From: Ampelocalamus luodianensis
Lineage: Eukaryota; Streptophyta; Magnoliopsida; Poales; Poaceae
Assembly (NCBI GenBank): GCA_036346255.1
Contig: CM070620.1
Span: 11,024,671 to 11,088,670 of the forward strand
Reading direction: 5' to 3'
Length of the DNA stretch: 64,000 nucleotides
The notes beneath the pieces were generated by a model. It was given only the letters and a program-made list of their open reading frames with translations. It had not been told where the DNA came from and did not search any database. The stretch's first letter is position 1. The number at the start of each line of letters is the position of its first letter. Both the position numbers and the translations under genes were made by a program. This document shows positions 24,840-35,565 of the stretch, in pieces.

Positions 24840-25124
24840 GGCATTGACCCAAGAGGAATCAGATAAAGCATAGGTGACGCATGAGAATCAGGAGAAATAA
24901 ACCTGCAGCGAGTGACTCACTCATTGAGATCCCCAATCATCTGCTCAGGCGAATATCGTCGCTGGATGTGAAGAGGAGCTCCTGGTGCGCGCAGAAGTGG
25001 CCTCTATCTCATGGGCTGTGGAGGTAGGAGCAGAGCCACTCAGGTCGTCGGTGAAGATAGGAGGAGGCTGCTCAGCTGAAGCTGGAGTAGTGTAAGCAGG
25101 CTCTCCAACCATCTCAGAAGGGAC

Positions 25125-26309
25125 TTAAGGATGGATTGGGTCCTCATCCTCAGAGTCATCGTCGATGAAGATGCTTTCTCGAATATCAGAAACCTGTGTA
25201 CCTGCAGCATCGGGTCTAGTACCAGGACTAGTCTCATCAAAAGTGACTTCGCAAGTCTCAACAATTTTGTTAGTATCCAAATTAAATACACGATAGCCAT
25301 GAGAATGAGCAGGATATCCAAGAAATATGCCATCAGAACATCTAGATTCAAATTTATCAAGATTGCCATGTTTAAGAATGAAGCATTTGCAACCAAAAAT
25401 CTTGAAATGAGAGACTTTAGGCCTATGACCAAATCTAAGCTCATAAGAAGTTTTACCAATCACAGATCTCAAGAAAACCCTATTAGATACATAGCAAGCA
25501 GTAGAGATCGCCTCAGCCCAAAACCTCCTAGGTGTGGAATGCTCATCTATCATGGTTCTAGCCATCTCTACCAGGGTTCTGTTCTTCCTTTCTACAACCC
25601 CATTCTGCTGAGGAACTCTAGGTGAAGAGAACTGGTGCTCAATTCCCCTATCAGTGCAGAAAATGGCAAAAAAAGAGTTCTTGAATTCTGTCCCATTGTC
25701 ACTCCTAATGGCTCTCAAGGCACTAGGAAGATCAACAGCTAGTCTAAGGACCAAATCTCTAAAAAATCCAAAAGCCTCGTCCTTAGAAACAAGAAAATAA
25801 AACCATGAATACCTCGAGAAGTCATCCACAATCACAAGCACATACCATTTCCCACCTGCAGACTGAACTCTAGAAGGGCCAACAGTGTCTAAGTGCAAGA
25901 GCTGACCTGGACCATCAGTCATCACTAAAGTAAGAGGTGGATGAGAAGCAGAAACCATCTTACCATGTCTACAAGGAGCACACACTAGGTCTCTAGCAGC
26001 CTTCAGTCTAGGCAAACCTCTAATCAAGTCCTTGCTACTGACTCTAGTCAAGTGGTCGAAGCCTATGTGTCCAAGTCTACGATGCCATAAGACTAGATCA
26101 TGAGAATCAGAAGCAACAAGACATCTAGGACTGGAAGCAGAAGAAACACTGAAATCAGCACTAAAGATCCTCTCAAACCTAGTGATCCCAAAGACATACT
26201 CACCTGAGGAGTCCAGAACTCTACACTCACCACTCTTAAACCTTACCTCTAGACCCTCATCAAGCAGCTGAGAAACAGATAGCAGATTATACCTCAGCTT
26301 ACTTACCAA
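25125..26309 (-). pseudogene. Cop2 integrase
   Basis: A 394-codon frame contains the GAG-pre-integrase HHCC zinc region (WHRRLGHIGFDHLTRV and CAPCRHGK). The rve core has its three acidic residues in LHLDTVGP, IRSDNGTEFK and NGVVERKNRT. The C-terminal KIFGCKCFILKHGNLDKFES and GIFLGYPAHSHGYRVF blocks follow. All catalytic residues are visible. The frame overlaps the protease frame by a few bases in another phase, and a stop after EDEDPIHP ends it before RT. Confidence 0.93.
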
Positions 26310-26584
26310 AGCGACGTCCTAAGCATGAACTTGTTGTTGACGCGCACTGTGCCCTTGGCTGTCACGGTCCTGGTAGAAGCATCCCCAAATGTGATCAACT
26401 CATTGCTGGATGCACGTGTAAGGGAGGAGAACCATCTAGAATCTCCAGTCATGTGCCAAGAACACCCGGAGTCAACAAGCCATATGTCCTCCTTCCTCGC
26501 ACGCCGGACCTCGTCGGGATCACTGAAAAGATCATCGTCGTTGGAGGAGTCGACGTCGTGGCTATCCAAGGCCATGAAGCACAT
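26303..26584 (-). pseudogene. Cop2 aspartic protease
   Basis: The frame contains IWLVDSGCSWHMTGDSRWF, the copia protease active site in its DSG form, and a flap-like stretch ELITFGDASTRTVTAKGTVR. It sits between gag and integrase, as expected. Frameshifts at both ends separate it from its neighbours. Confidence 0.88.
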
Positions 26585-26596
26585 ACCGGTGAAGTC

Positions 26597-27212
26597 CTAA
26601 ATCTTCTTCTTGCCATGGGAGTCATCGTCGTCGTCCTCTGTCCCCGAGTCCACATCTCTCATATAACCACTCTCAAGAGCGGTAAGGACCCGGCTGACGG
26701 ACTTGCGATAATTGAGCTTCTTAACTTTTGCATCCTTAGCTTGAGAACGCCTCCGAGAGTCTTTCTCCTCTGTGCCCTTCACCTTGGGGCATCTGGACCA
26801 AATGTGGTTTGGCTCACCACACTCAAAGCATGGGATAGGGCCTCCTCTCCTCCTATTCCTCACTTTGTTATATGCTCTCGAGAATCTGGTGGATAGGAGG
26901 GCTAAATCATCCACAGGTATCCTCTCAAGTTGCTCATTACTCATAGAGTGCAAAGCAGACAAAGAAAAACCAGATGAGCTAGAGTCCAAAGAATCGAAAG
27001 AGCTACCCTTGGATGGGTCAACCACTAAAGCCATCGACTCTATCTTGGGAAGACGCAAGATAAAGTCAATCTCATGCGTCTTCAACCTCGAGTAGAGCTT
27101 ATCCATGGTAATCTCACTCATGACAGTGTTGTTATTGATGGAAGTGATATTCATCCCCTAGACTCTCACATCAAGAGCACCCAAGAGCTATCGTGCATTC
27201 TCAGACTCAGTG
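26597..27212 (-). pseudogene. Cop2 gag, C-terminal half
   Basis: The frame 26597-27154 holds a zinc knuckle CFECGEPNHIWSRCP (CX2CX4HX4C) and the upstream KLYSRLKTHEIDFILRLPKI segment common in long-LTR copia Gag proteins. Upstream of the first Met the reading continues, with stops, to about 27212, where CACTA sequence starts. The N-terminal half of Gag, the leader and the 5' LTR are absent. Confidence 0.85.
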
Positions 27213-27400
27213 AACCGTCTGTGATAGTCGACTATCACAGACGATTTGTATATGAAACTGTCTGTTATAGATGATGCATCAAAGTTGGTTTGTAGATTAA
27301 ACCGTCTGTGAGAGATGATGCATCACAGACGGTTTTTAGATTGAACCGTCTGTGAGAGATGATGCATCACAGACGGTATGTTCTAAAGAACCGTCTGTGA
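27213..27400. repeat. CACTA subterminal repeats, left block
   Basis: At least six copies of a 10-14 bp motif (ccgtctgtga and its complement tcacagacgg) occur, including the palindrome tgatagtcgactatca near 27225-27240. They mark the end of the CACTA remains against Cop2 gag. Confidence 0.8.
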
Positions 27401-27658
27401 TATTATTTTGTATTAACAAATTTATTTCCGTTTATTGGCTAGCCTCAGGAAATGCTAGCCATGCCTTCTGAAACAAGCTGAAACACAACAAGTTGTATAC
27501 ATCCAATTCACATTCATTTCAGATACAAGCACATCCCATTCGCATTCATTTCACAAACAAGCACATCCAATTAAGAAATCAATTAACTAAAATTAACCAT
27601 TCATGTACATTTACACACATGTACCGTTAAGTTCAATATCTTATCCCAATCAAGTTCA

Positions 27659-28160
27659 ATCTACATTGTGGAACTTTCCATCTGGATTTATGACCTCACG
27701 GTTCAAGAATGATGCAAGCTGTCCTCGATTTTTTATGAGCTGGCTCTGTTCCAACGCAGTTTCTGCGATGGTCGCAACCTGTCGCTACGAAGATTAAATT
27801 TGTGCATATATAAATTGATAAGTATGAAATAATTATTGCAAGATTGACAAACCTGAGGATCATTGGTTATCGCGGAACCGACGCGAGTAGTTCGATGTTG
27901 TGGCAAACATAGAATCCACAGAAGTTGCAGGACGACGGCTGTTGGTGGCACTGAAAAAATAGAATTGGTTAGTTCGAGAGGCATTACTATGAAGTGTTAT
28001 ATAGGATTAATGTGTACTAGGAATACCGAGAATTTTAGATCGTGTCGCAGGGTCCCTCCCTTACATATCCCTCCTTTTGCAAAGTACGTCTTGAACGACC
28101 TACGTGATTCCAAAAACTTAACCTTAACCATTGCAAAGGAAGGAAAGGTTGTACAATAGA
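27659..28160 (-). pseudogene. CACTA second-gene (tnpA-like) 3' exons
   Basis: Three minus-strand exon-like blocks can be read. Block 1 (about 28018-28150) has AMVKVKFLESRRSFKTYFAK. Block 2 (about 27856-27960) has VVLQLLWILCLPQHRTTRVG and ends in CAG before a GT. Block 3 (27659-27782) follows a GACAG acceptor and has ETALEQSQLIKNRGQLASFL, ending in HNVD and a stop. I take this as the C-terminal part of the second gene of a CACTA element, a DNA-binding accessory protein, because of its surroundings and general likeness. The family call is from memory and not certain. No intact start is visible. Confidence 0.45.
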
Positions 28161-29122
28161 GTTATCTATGGAGGAAATGTGTTTACCCGTTGATTAATTG
28201 TCGGATAACTATAAGTTGTGTTTGGCCCTCTGTAGGGAATGTAGGTATATTACCAAGTTCTATTTTGGTATAATTACAATTAGAATCCAGTGGAACCTAC
28301 ACAGGTATGTCGCCATGGTCATTAAACCTAAGTTCGTGTTGCATTTTCGATATTCCTCTTTCCTTGCGCTTTGATTTTCTAGAGGATGGCACATCAGACG
28401 CATGAGGCGACGATGACAGAGAATGAGTGGACGACATCTTCACGAGAAATAGATGTTCTGTTATGCATCAACATATTATCATAAGATTCTCTATGTATAT
28501 GGGTATACACACCAATTAAATGACATAATTGACACATAAACATGTAAATCCTATAAGTCAGCCAATAACAGTCAGCCAATAACACTTGATCTACTAACAG
28601 AATAGCATGTATTATGAATTGGATCACAGAACCCAGAGGTTCAACCAATTAACCAAATGCAAAGGGGTAATAAAATTGAAATGTTGTGATACTCACGAAG
28701 CAGATGGCAATCAAAGCCAAGCAATTTGAGCAATGTGTGAGGGGAAGGGGTGTTGGGGTTGGCAACTCGGCATCTGTTACCTTTGGGCGTCGAGGGAAGG
28801 ACGAGCAGGGAGCACCGGAGCAGTAGGGCGACGTCGAAGGGGAGGAGGGCGCCGGTTTCAGGGAAGCGGCGGCTCGTGCTCGGGGAGGAGGCGTCGGGCT
28901 CGGGGAAGGAGGCACGCCGGGCTCAAGGAGGAGGCGGCATCGAGGACAGCAGCAACGGCTCGGGGAGAAGGTGGCGGCTCGTGCTCGAGGAGGGGGCGGC
29001 TCGTGCTCGGGGAGGAGGCGGCTGCTCGTGCTCGGGGAGGAGGTGGCGTCGAGGTCGGCGGCGACGGGCTTAGGGGAGGAGGGATGTTAGAGAAGCTTAA
29101 TCGTTTGAGTGGGGATGGCAAA
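28161..29122 (-). other. Internal CACTA sequence with a GC-rich, proline-rich first-exon-like part
   Basis: 28649-29121 is low-complexity and encodes Pro/Ser/Ala-rich peptides on the minus strand in two overlapping frames. This is typical of an untranslated or first-exon region. 28161-28648 is AT-rich and intron-like. It sits just upstream of the tnpA-like exons and may be the 5' part of that gene. Confidence 0.4.
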
Positions 29123-29240
29123 CCCTAGACGGTGTTTATATGGAACCGTCTGTGATATCTATGTATCACAGACGGTTTTTATATGGAATAGTTTGTGATA
29201 TATGATCACAGACGGTTTGTCCTAAGGAACCGTTTGTGAT
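29123..29240. repeat. CACTA subterminal repeats, right block
   Basis: Further copies of ccgtctgtgatat and tatcacagacggt occur. The block and the next 160 bases (29240-29400) repeat 27375-27540 in direct orientation, including ttattggctag and tgctagccatgcc. Confidence 0.8.
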
Positions 29241-29532
29241 ATTCTTTTGTATTGCTAAATCCATTTCTGTTTATTGGCTAGTCTCAGAAAATGCTAGCCA
29301 TGCCCTCTGAAACAAGCAGAAACACAACAAGTACATGTATACATCCAATTCACATTCATTTCAGAAACAAACACATCCATTTCATAAATTCAGATATGAC
29401 ACATTCTCATATACATAAATGCAAATTCATATATGACACATTCTCATATACATAAATGCAAATTCACAAATAACACTTTCTCATATATATAAATGCAAAT
29501 TCAGAACATATGACACATAAACATTTCATTCA

Positions 29533-29941
29533 TCATTCCACTTGCTTATCTCCTTTAAAAATTAGCCCTTTATGATGATCGACGCGTATGTAGCTAGTTT
29601 CGTCACGTCGTTCTTCCTCGACCCTTATGCCGTTTTCGAAAGGAGACAACTCGTCAAATTGATTGTATTCTTCCTCGTCCACTACATTCTCAACTCCGAC
29701 AATCCTTTTTTCCATAAAGAACTACGTGGCGCTTCTTATTTGCCTGGTCGGTTACATAGAAGATTTGAACAACTTGGTTAGTGAGTACGAATGGTTCGTC
29801 TTTGTATCCGACACGTTCGAGGTCCACGGTAGTAACGCCGTACCTGTCGACCTTCACCTGTGGGAGATGGACCCTTGGAGCTGAACTGTGCTCCTTCTCT
29901 CCGTCGAATTGTTTCTTCATTCTGCGGTATGGGTGAGCCAT
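29533..29941 (-). pseudogene. CACTA transposon protein C-terminal (DUF4216-like) end
   Basis: Two minus-strand frames join through one frameshift near 29700. The first (29690-29941) reads DLERVGYKDEPFVLTNQVVQ, FYVTDQANKKRHVVL. The second (29533-29715) reads RIVGVENVVDEEEYNQFDEL. This is the DUF4216 type of segment found at the end of CACTA transposon proteins. The rest of the protein upstream is absent, so this is a truncated remnant. Confidence 0.6.
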
Positions 29942-30387
29942 CCGGAGGAACCTACAGTGAATTTGTGTTTACCGTCTACGGTGAAATCGTTTACTGTCTA
30001 CGATGAAACCGTTTACTGTTCTACAAACACCTATTTACTTTATTGGACCTACTCGGTACCCCCAACACAATTACCTTACACGATAGCTAGGGTTTACTAT
30101 CATGACACTAACTTTTTACTGTAAAAAAAAAGAGATTGCAAAAAAAGCGATGGTAAAAAAGGGAAGTCGATTACTGTGTACGACGTTAAGTTTTACTAAC
30201 TGACTTAGGAGCTCAGAAAAAACGCTTTCCCCCGAAACATGCAGAAAAAGGAATACGTGTATTACTATTACGACGCCTGATATTAAGTCGGATCGAGACA
30301 CTCGCGGGCGCGGACTTTTCTAGGCCGCCTCTACGGTTGGTGGGCTGGCCATATGATCGTGCACGGTGGGCTGCCTCAGCAACAAAA

Positions 30388-30390
<3 letters not shown>
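29942..30390. other. Unassigned sequence with gtttact motifs
   Basis: Repeated gtttactgt / gtaaaaaa words are present and no gene is recognised. It is probably more transposon sequence. Confidence 0.35.

Positions 30391-30435
<45 letters not shown>
30391..30435. repeat. (TG)n microsatellite
   Basis: An uninterrupted run of about 22 TG units directly precedes the inverted-repeat element. Confidence 0.95.
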
Positions 30436-30437
<2 letters not shown>

Positions 30438-30444
30438 GAAGCCT

Positions 30445-30810
30445 CTTTCCTACTCCTGGGAGTAGTTATTCCCTATTCTGTATATCATGTATCTCACAAC
30501 GTAGGGAGTATCTTGCGCAACCGAGAGTATGTATGTGTAGTATACGAGTATATAAGACCATATAGGTGGTATTTACATATTTTTCGAGGTGGTATGTACA
30601 ATTTTTAGACATACTCCTTTTTATGTGCGAATATGAAGGTATTTACAAAATATACTAAAAACTATGGACTCTCTTGCAAATTTTTCGTGTGGTTCACATT
30701 GGAGTATCTTATAATTAGTATATGAGTATACCCAAAGTGATAATATAGTATGTCAAGTTTTTTTAGGTGGTATATCAAAGGTGGGAGTAACTACTCCCGG
30801 GAGTAGAAAG
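30445..30810. mobile_element. Short inverted-repeat element between microsatellites
   Basis: The 28-base left end (30445-30472) and the 27-base right end (30784-30810) are near-perfect inverted repeats. Each contains the palindrome ctactcc(c/t)gggagtag. The element is about 366 bp, has no coding frame of note, and lies between (TG)n and (TA)n tracts. This resembles the microsatellite-associated Micron elements of rice in size and setting, but I cannot confirm the family. Confidence 0.75.

Positions 30811-30813
<3 letters not shown>

Positions 30814-30843
<30 letters not shown>
30814..30843. repeat. (TA)n microsatellite
   Basis: About 15 TA units lie directly after the inverted-repeat element. 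Confidence 0.95.
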
Positions 30844-30844
<1 letters not shown>

Positions 30845-32445
30845 CTGAATTCAGCAAAACTGACAATAGAAGCCACTACAGAACAAATCTGATATGATCT
30901 AGTAATTAGGAATAAAATATCATGCATGATGCCGACAAGGAGTATGATTGTATAACGATTATATTAAAAAGCATGATTTACTTAGGCCAATAGCTGTTTC
31001 GTTTAAGGAGAATATGGATGACTAAGCACTGCATATAGTTGGAGTTAACACGGCAAGAACTTGATCGTTTTTAAATATGGACAGTCCAGTAGGGATGTCA
31101 CAGCAAAGACTGCATGCAGTAAATTAGATCGGTTCACGCGCCGAGCCATGTGAACTGTACTATTTCGAGCGATCCTCTCCTAGTTCGGTAATATCTACAG
31201 TAGCAGGCTAAAAGTTTCATTATTGGATCCCGCAAAACTTTCAGACTAAAACTAGCCTACACGACTAAGAGAAACTCTTTTCACAACCTCATTGACAATG
31301 CCCTTACCCTAAATTTCAGACTTACAATACTATCTGATATTATTACTATACTGCTACTGATTGAAATGCCAAGGCGAGGTGCCTTTATGGATTTGCTCCA
31401 TGGTACCGAGCAGTGAGCATGTAGGTGAAGATATGGAGGCCTTGAACTCTGTGGCATTTAATGGTTTGTCCCCGTTCAGTGTGTGGTCACATCCTGTCGA
31501 GGATTTTGATAGCCATTCATGGCCAGGCAGAGGCAGAGACCATGCAACAATTTACTCACCATGGTACATACCACTGTCCATTACTTGCATGGCATGGTCA
31601 TGGACCTACGGTGAGGCCAGTAGAAAAAATCGGAATGAGGCATCTGGTGACACCATGGAGGCAGGCCAGCAATCCTGCCATGAGCTTCAATTGCGCTGAT
31701 GTACATGCAAGGAGAAATTGTAGGGAGCCAAGATTTGACTCGACAGGCCCACTCTATTCGAGCCACTTGAAGCTTTCAGACAACACATGTAAGCTAGCAC
31801 CGGACAGAAGACAATGTAAGCATGCCTAGCATGAGTTATTGGCATGTTGAACAATAAGCACATGACAAAATGACGGGTTGTACTCTGTCCTAAAGTCTTA
31901 AGACATTTGGACTATGGCCATGGTATGAACTGTCAACTGTGTGGAAAAGGATCATAGGATCGAATTTTCGACCAAGTTAGCTGGATACAGCAATGTCTTT
32001 CAGAGGTGTCCGATGGGCAAACATCAATGCAATTGTTGGATTACTATCGGAAGAAGTTTGGAACCCACGGTCTTTTCCTAATTAGGACATGGAACATTTA
32101 TCTTTGAAAAAAAAATCATAAATAAGAGATGACATGAATCTAAAGGCATTTTGGGCGCACTTACATTTTATATGATGCATATCTTCGCCTCAACTCTGAG
32201 CCCTGGCAACTTAGGATATTTGGATCTTTATCATTGGCACGACGCTGACATGATGGCCGAATTGAAAACAGAACAGGCGGGCACACGTGCAGTGTTCTTG
32301 GGTCTTGACAAAGCTCCTCCAGTCAGCACTCAGCAGTTAATCATCATCGACACCAAAGAGTAGAAGCAAAGAGAATCCTTCCTTTTTTAATTTTCTTCGA
32401 AGACATGCGATGATTTGATGACATCTATTTTTTTTAGAACATTCA
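30844..32445. other. Intergenic sequence, no recognised gene
   Basis: Frames of 60-122 codons near 31361-31829 and at 32151-32363 lack recognisable domains and exon signals. I see nothing else. Confidence 0.4.
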
Positions 32446-32708
32446 TGTGGTAAATAATATACACAAAAATAGAAACAAGAGGCACAAATTTTACGTGGAA
32501 AGTCCTTTCGGAAAAACCATAGATACACAAAGACAATATCACTATATGAGTAGATAGATATTTACAATAAAGTTCTTGCTCTTCCTTATTGATTATATAA
32601 ATATATTTACAGTGGATACATGAAAGACTCAGTGTAGGAGAACTATGAGTTGGACTAGGAAACAAAATTCGTATCACACTCGAATTCAATCCTTACTCAA
32701 ATTCAACA
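32446..32708 (-). repeat. Cop3 3' LTR
   Basis: It starts tgtggtaaataatatacac and ends caaattcaaca on the plus strand. It aligns along its whole length with 46680-46942 (shared: tcactatat, agttcttgctctt, tatgagttggactaggaaac with small changes). Confidence 0.85.
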
Positions 32709-32720
32709 ATCTTTACCTCG
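32709..32720 (-). promoter_or_regulatory. Cop3 polypurine tract
   Basis: The plus strand reads atctttacctcg beside the LTR. On the minus strand this gives CGAGGTAAAGAT before TGTTGAATT. Confidence 0.55.
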
Positions 32721-32952
32721 AGACGAATTTCTCGTGTAGCCAAAACAAATGTGATCTCCTCGAAACATATTAGCATAAACACCTTGTGCTCTGAATGTCT
32801 ATAGGACTACTGAATGATATCAACTAAGTCTGAGCAAAACTCAACTTTGACGGTAGGAACTGGCTTTGTTATCATATCAATTTGATTAATTACCACGAGT
32901 ACTTATCTTACTGACTTTAATATCACCTTGAACAATGACACCTCGAATGTAA
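32721..32952 (-). pseudogene. Cop3 RNase H end and 3' spacer
   Basis: The minus strand just left of the Helitron reads RGVIVQGDIKVSKI, the conserved tail of copia RNase H. Its continuation, KHIDIRYY, is on the far side of the Helitron at 39914. The rest up to the LTR is non-coding. Confidence 0.75.
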
Positions 32953-33207
32953 TCTATCTATCTATCTATATATATACTAATTGGAGGCTCTCCTAGAAGG
33001 CCCACATTAATCCTAGGAGGTAAAAAGGCTAGAAATTCCCACATTAATCGGAGAAAAAGAAAAAGGCTAGAAATTCCCACGTTAATCAGAGAAATCTAGC
33101 CATCCAATCCTGTATAGATGGTGTAACCTGCGGCTTAGATTTCTCCTCAGCTCAAGGCTCCGGAAATGCCCCTAAAGTTGCAATCAATTTACCCGCCGAA
33201 TACCACC

Positions 33208-33217
33208 ACATAAATAC
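33208..33217 (+). promoter_or_regulatory. TATA-like promoter in the Helitron
   Basis: acataaatac is followed by a C/T-rich stretch of over 100 bases, as in plant 5' untranslated regions. It lies upstream of all captured exons and on their strand. Confidence 0.4.
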
Positions 33218-33219
33218 CT

Positions 33220-34473
33220 CCTCGCGCAGCCCCCTCCCCATCCACCCCCCCCCCGCCGCGCACGCCGCAGCTCCCTCTCCTCCCGTGCTCCTCCTCCTCC
33301 ACCCCCGACGCGTGGAGACCCTCCCCCTCCCTTCACTCCCGACGTGCCGCTGCCGTCCTCCTCCCCCGCCGCGCTCCCCCTCCTCCTCCTCTCCCGAGCC
33401 GCCGCCTTCTCTGCCGCCCAGATCTGGACAGCCTCGCCTTGGTGCCTCCGCTCCGCTGCATGGACTTCGATGGATCGCCTCGAGCCCGCACGATTGCGCC
33501 CGTTGCGTGTCGTGGAAAGGAGTGGTCGACCGCGTCCCACGTGCTTCGAGTGTGTCACCGTGAGCTTCGCCGAAGGGTGGGGATTTGGGGAGTTTCCGCC
33601 TTGGCTTTGGATCTGGGTCAAGTCCCCGGTGTGGCACCGCCTCGCCATAGCCTGCGCCTCGAGGGCACCGCGAGCTTTGCCTAAGGGTGGGGATTTGGGG
33701 AGTTTCCGCCCCTGCTGCTGCTGCTTCGCCGAAGGGTGAGGATTTTGGGAGCGATGGCGTCGGTGGTAGCAAGGTTAACTTTTCGGGGGGCTGCTGCTGC
33801 GACGGTTCTAGCGGTTCATTTCTTTCTCCCGGAGTTGTTGCTCTCCACCGTGCTTGTGCCATGGTGCCATAGGAAGGTCCTGGCTCGGCTCGTGCCGGCC
33901 GCCGCTCTGCTCGCCAGCTCCCTACTGCTGCTGCGCGCCCTCTCTCTCTCTCTCCATTGCTTTGCTCCCTAGAGCTTTTGCTCATGCCCAACATTCTCCC
34001 CACATCGCCTTCCTCCTTCCTCCATCCTCCGGCTCAGCTCCTCCCCTCCGGCCGCCGGCTCCTACCCTAGCTTGGCCGCGCGCCTCCCTCTGCCGGCTCA
34101 CTCCCTTGGCTCGGTCTGGTCCTGTGCGTGCGCGCGCCTACTCGACCGGGTGCCGGCCCCTACCTGTGCCACCGCCAGCGGCTCCCCGTGCTGCCACTAG
34201 CCTCGGTTTGACTGCGTACTGATGAGGGAAGAATTCATGATCCTGTGCCACTTTGGAGGCAAGCAACAAGAGAGAGAAATACAAGACAGAAGGCAAAGCA
34301 GATTGCTTTATCTGAAATCCTGAACGACACCCCAAATTACAACCGAGGTACTTAGTTTTAGCAATTGATTTGAGAGAGGAATTTTTTTTGTACTATATCT
34401 CTTAGTTCTCTAGCAATTTATGTTTCAGACTACCTACACTCTATACGAATTAATATTCTTATTGTCTGTGCAG
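33220..34473 (+). other. GC-rich captured 5' region and intron
   Basis: This is pyrimidine-rich sequence with a direct repeat of about 30 bases (cgaagggtggggatttgg and following) near 33570, 33680 and 33730. It looks like the first exon and intron of a captured gene, but no product can be named. The 283-codon minus frame at 33152-34003 is of low complexity and is taken as chance. Confidence 0.4.
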
Positions 34474-34880
34474 TCATCAAAAACAGACTTTTACAGTTGG
34501 AACAAGGTCAAGGTTCGATACTACGACGACTCATTTTCACTGACGACGTGGAAGAAGTGGATCCTATAAGTCCATAGTCCTTGCTTTCTTTCTTTCTTGC
34601 TATTGCAGTTACGATTGTAAGATACATTAGTGCAGCTCCTACATTATTTTCCCCCCATTCGGATAGGCAACCAAACTACACTACAGAGGTGCAAGGATAT
34701 GGCAAGTTGTTATGTAGAACCTGCTTGCCAAACGATTGAACAAAGATAAAAATGTATGCATTCTTACGAGCATAATGTTTGACAAGTACAACAATTTCTA
34801 AAACTAATGAAATCGTCCCAGCCTTTAATTTCAAGATGTTTTGCTGGTGGTTTAACTTCCATACTATACTGTTACATACT
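34474..34880 (+). pseudogene. Captured pectin acetylesterase fragment (three exons)
   Basis: Exon 1 (34474-34565, after a TGTGCAG acceptor) reads DFYSWNKVKVRYYDDS, then in a shifted frame TDDVEEVDP. Exon 2 (34667-34736) reads ATKLHYRGARIWQVVM, a stop, then NLLA. Exon 3 (from about 34836) reads CFAGGLTSILYC. These match in order the plant pectin acetylesterase blocks around the nucleophile motif GCSAGG. Pectin acetylesterases remove acetyl groups from cell-wall pectin. Here the catalytic Ser is Phe (a TCT to TTT change fits), there is a stop and a frameshift, and the first intron donor is AT instead of GT. The fragment is a non-functional capture inside the Helitron, lying 5' of the copper ATPase exon on the same strand. 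Confidence 0.7.
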
Positions 34881-34987
34881 CTTTGCCTCTTTGGCTCTAA
34901 AACAAAGCTTAATTGCTTCCCAAGTTTATTACCTTATTTGGGTAACTTCAATAACTGCAATTTTATTTTGGGAAGTTCTTTATGCAG

Positions 34988-35380
34988 ATAGAGAATATAA
35001 TAGAAACTCTACAAGCTACCGGGTTTGAGTCAGAGATTCTCCCAGATTTTGCTATCCTTCAGCCAAAGTCACATAAAACTTTGTCAAAACAATCTAGAAT
35101 AGGAAGAACGACATGTGCTAATTGTGCAAACTCGATTGAGAACTTACAAAGTTTACCTACTGTAAAAGGACACCCCGTTGACTTGACAACCTCATTAAGG
35201 GAAATTAAGTATGTTCCTTCTGCCATTAACAAATATAGTATTGTTCAGACTATCGAAGATGGTTGTTTTGAAATTGCATTCTTACAGAGTAGTAAGCAAA
35301 CTAAAATTTCACTATACTTGACTAGCTTGCACACAAAGAAAGATGTAGATATATTACATGATGTGCTTAAAAAAACTTAA
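34988..35380 (+). pseudogene. Captured copper-transporting P-type ATPase exon (HMA domain)
   Basis: After a TATGCAG acceptor at 34981-34987, an open frame of about 130 residues ends in a stop at 35380. It contains a metal-binding core GRTTCANCANSIENL in which the CXXC pair is kept (CANC) but the usual GMTC is RTTC. The downstream blocks VPSAINKYSIVQTIEDGCFE and FLQSSKQTKISLYLTSLHTK follow. This matches the N-terminal HMA repeat region of plant HMA5/RAN1-like copper ATPases, which pump Cu across membranes. Only one exon is present. There is no membrane or ATPase domain, so it is a fragment, although its frame is still open, with no internal stop. Confidence 0.8.
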
Positions 35381-35565
35381 TTATGCTCAAGTCATATTTA
35401 TTATATGCATCTTTTGTTTTGTAAATATTTGTCTTATGTGCTATGACACGTCGACTCCTAATGGTTAAAAAGTAATACATTCGGTTAGAGCATTACCACC
35501 CACGTACAACAGTTACAACCACGCCGTTGCATTGAGTTTCTGAACTGGCAGTAATTTTGATGCAG

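Larger units (their letters stand above)
8140..27212 (-). mobile_element. Ty1/copia retrotransposon Cop2, long-LTR type, 5' truncated
   Basis: Minus-strand gag, protease, integrase and RT-RNase H (27212 down to 23384) are followed by a 1.5-kb spacer, a polypurine tract (21866-21880) and a 3' LTR. The LTR is split into 20393-21865 and 8140-8445 by Gyp1; summed, it is 1779 bp. A long LTR and long 3' spacer fit the SIRE/Maximus lineage of copia elements. The 5' LTR and first part of gag are missing at the CACTA junction near 27212. Long open frames suggest it is younger than Cop1. Confidence 0.85.
27213..29941 (-). mobile_element. CACTA (En/Spm) transposon remains
   Basis: The region has repeated gaaccgtctgtgata / tatcacagacggtt motifs in both orientations, the typical subterminal repeats of grass CACTA elements. 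It also has a tnpA-like coding end and a DUF4216-type coding end, both on the minus strand. I could not find the CACTA/TAGTG pentamers at the borders, so the element is probably truncated. It is either one element with an internal repeat block or two joined pieces. Confidence 0.65.

Noticed and set aside
31361..31829. Two overlapping plus-strand frames of 112 and 122 codons
   Set aside because: No domain or splice support, and the two frames compete for the same DNA.
33152..34003. 283-codon minus-strand frame in the Helitron
   Set aside because: It is GC-rich low-complexity sequence (Arg, Gly, Ala, Pro) without domains. The plus strand shows promoter-like and exon signals instead.
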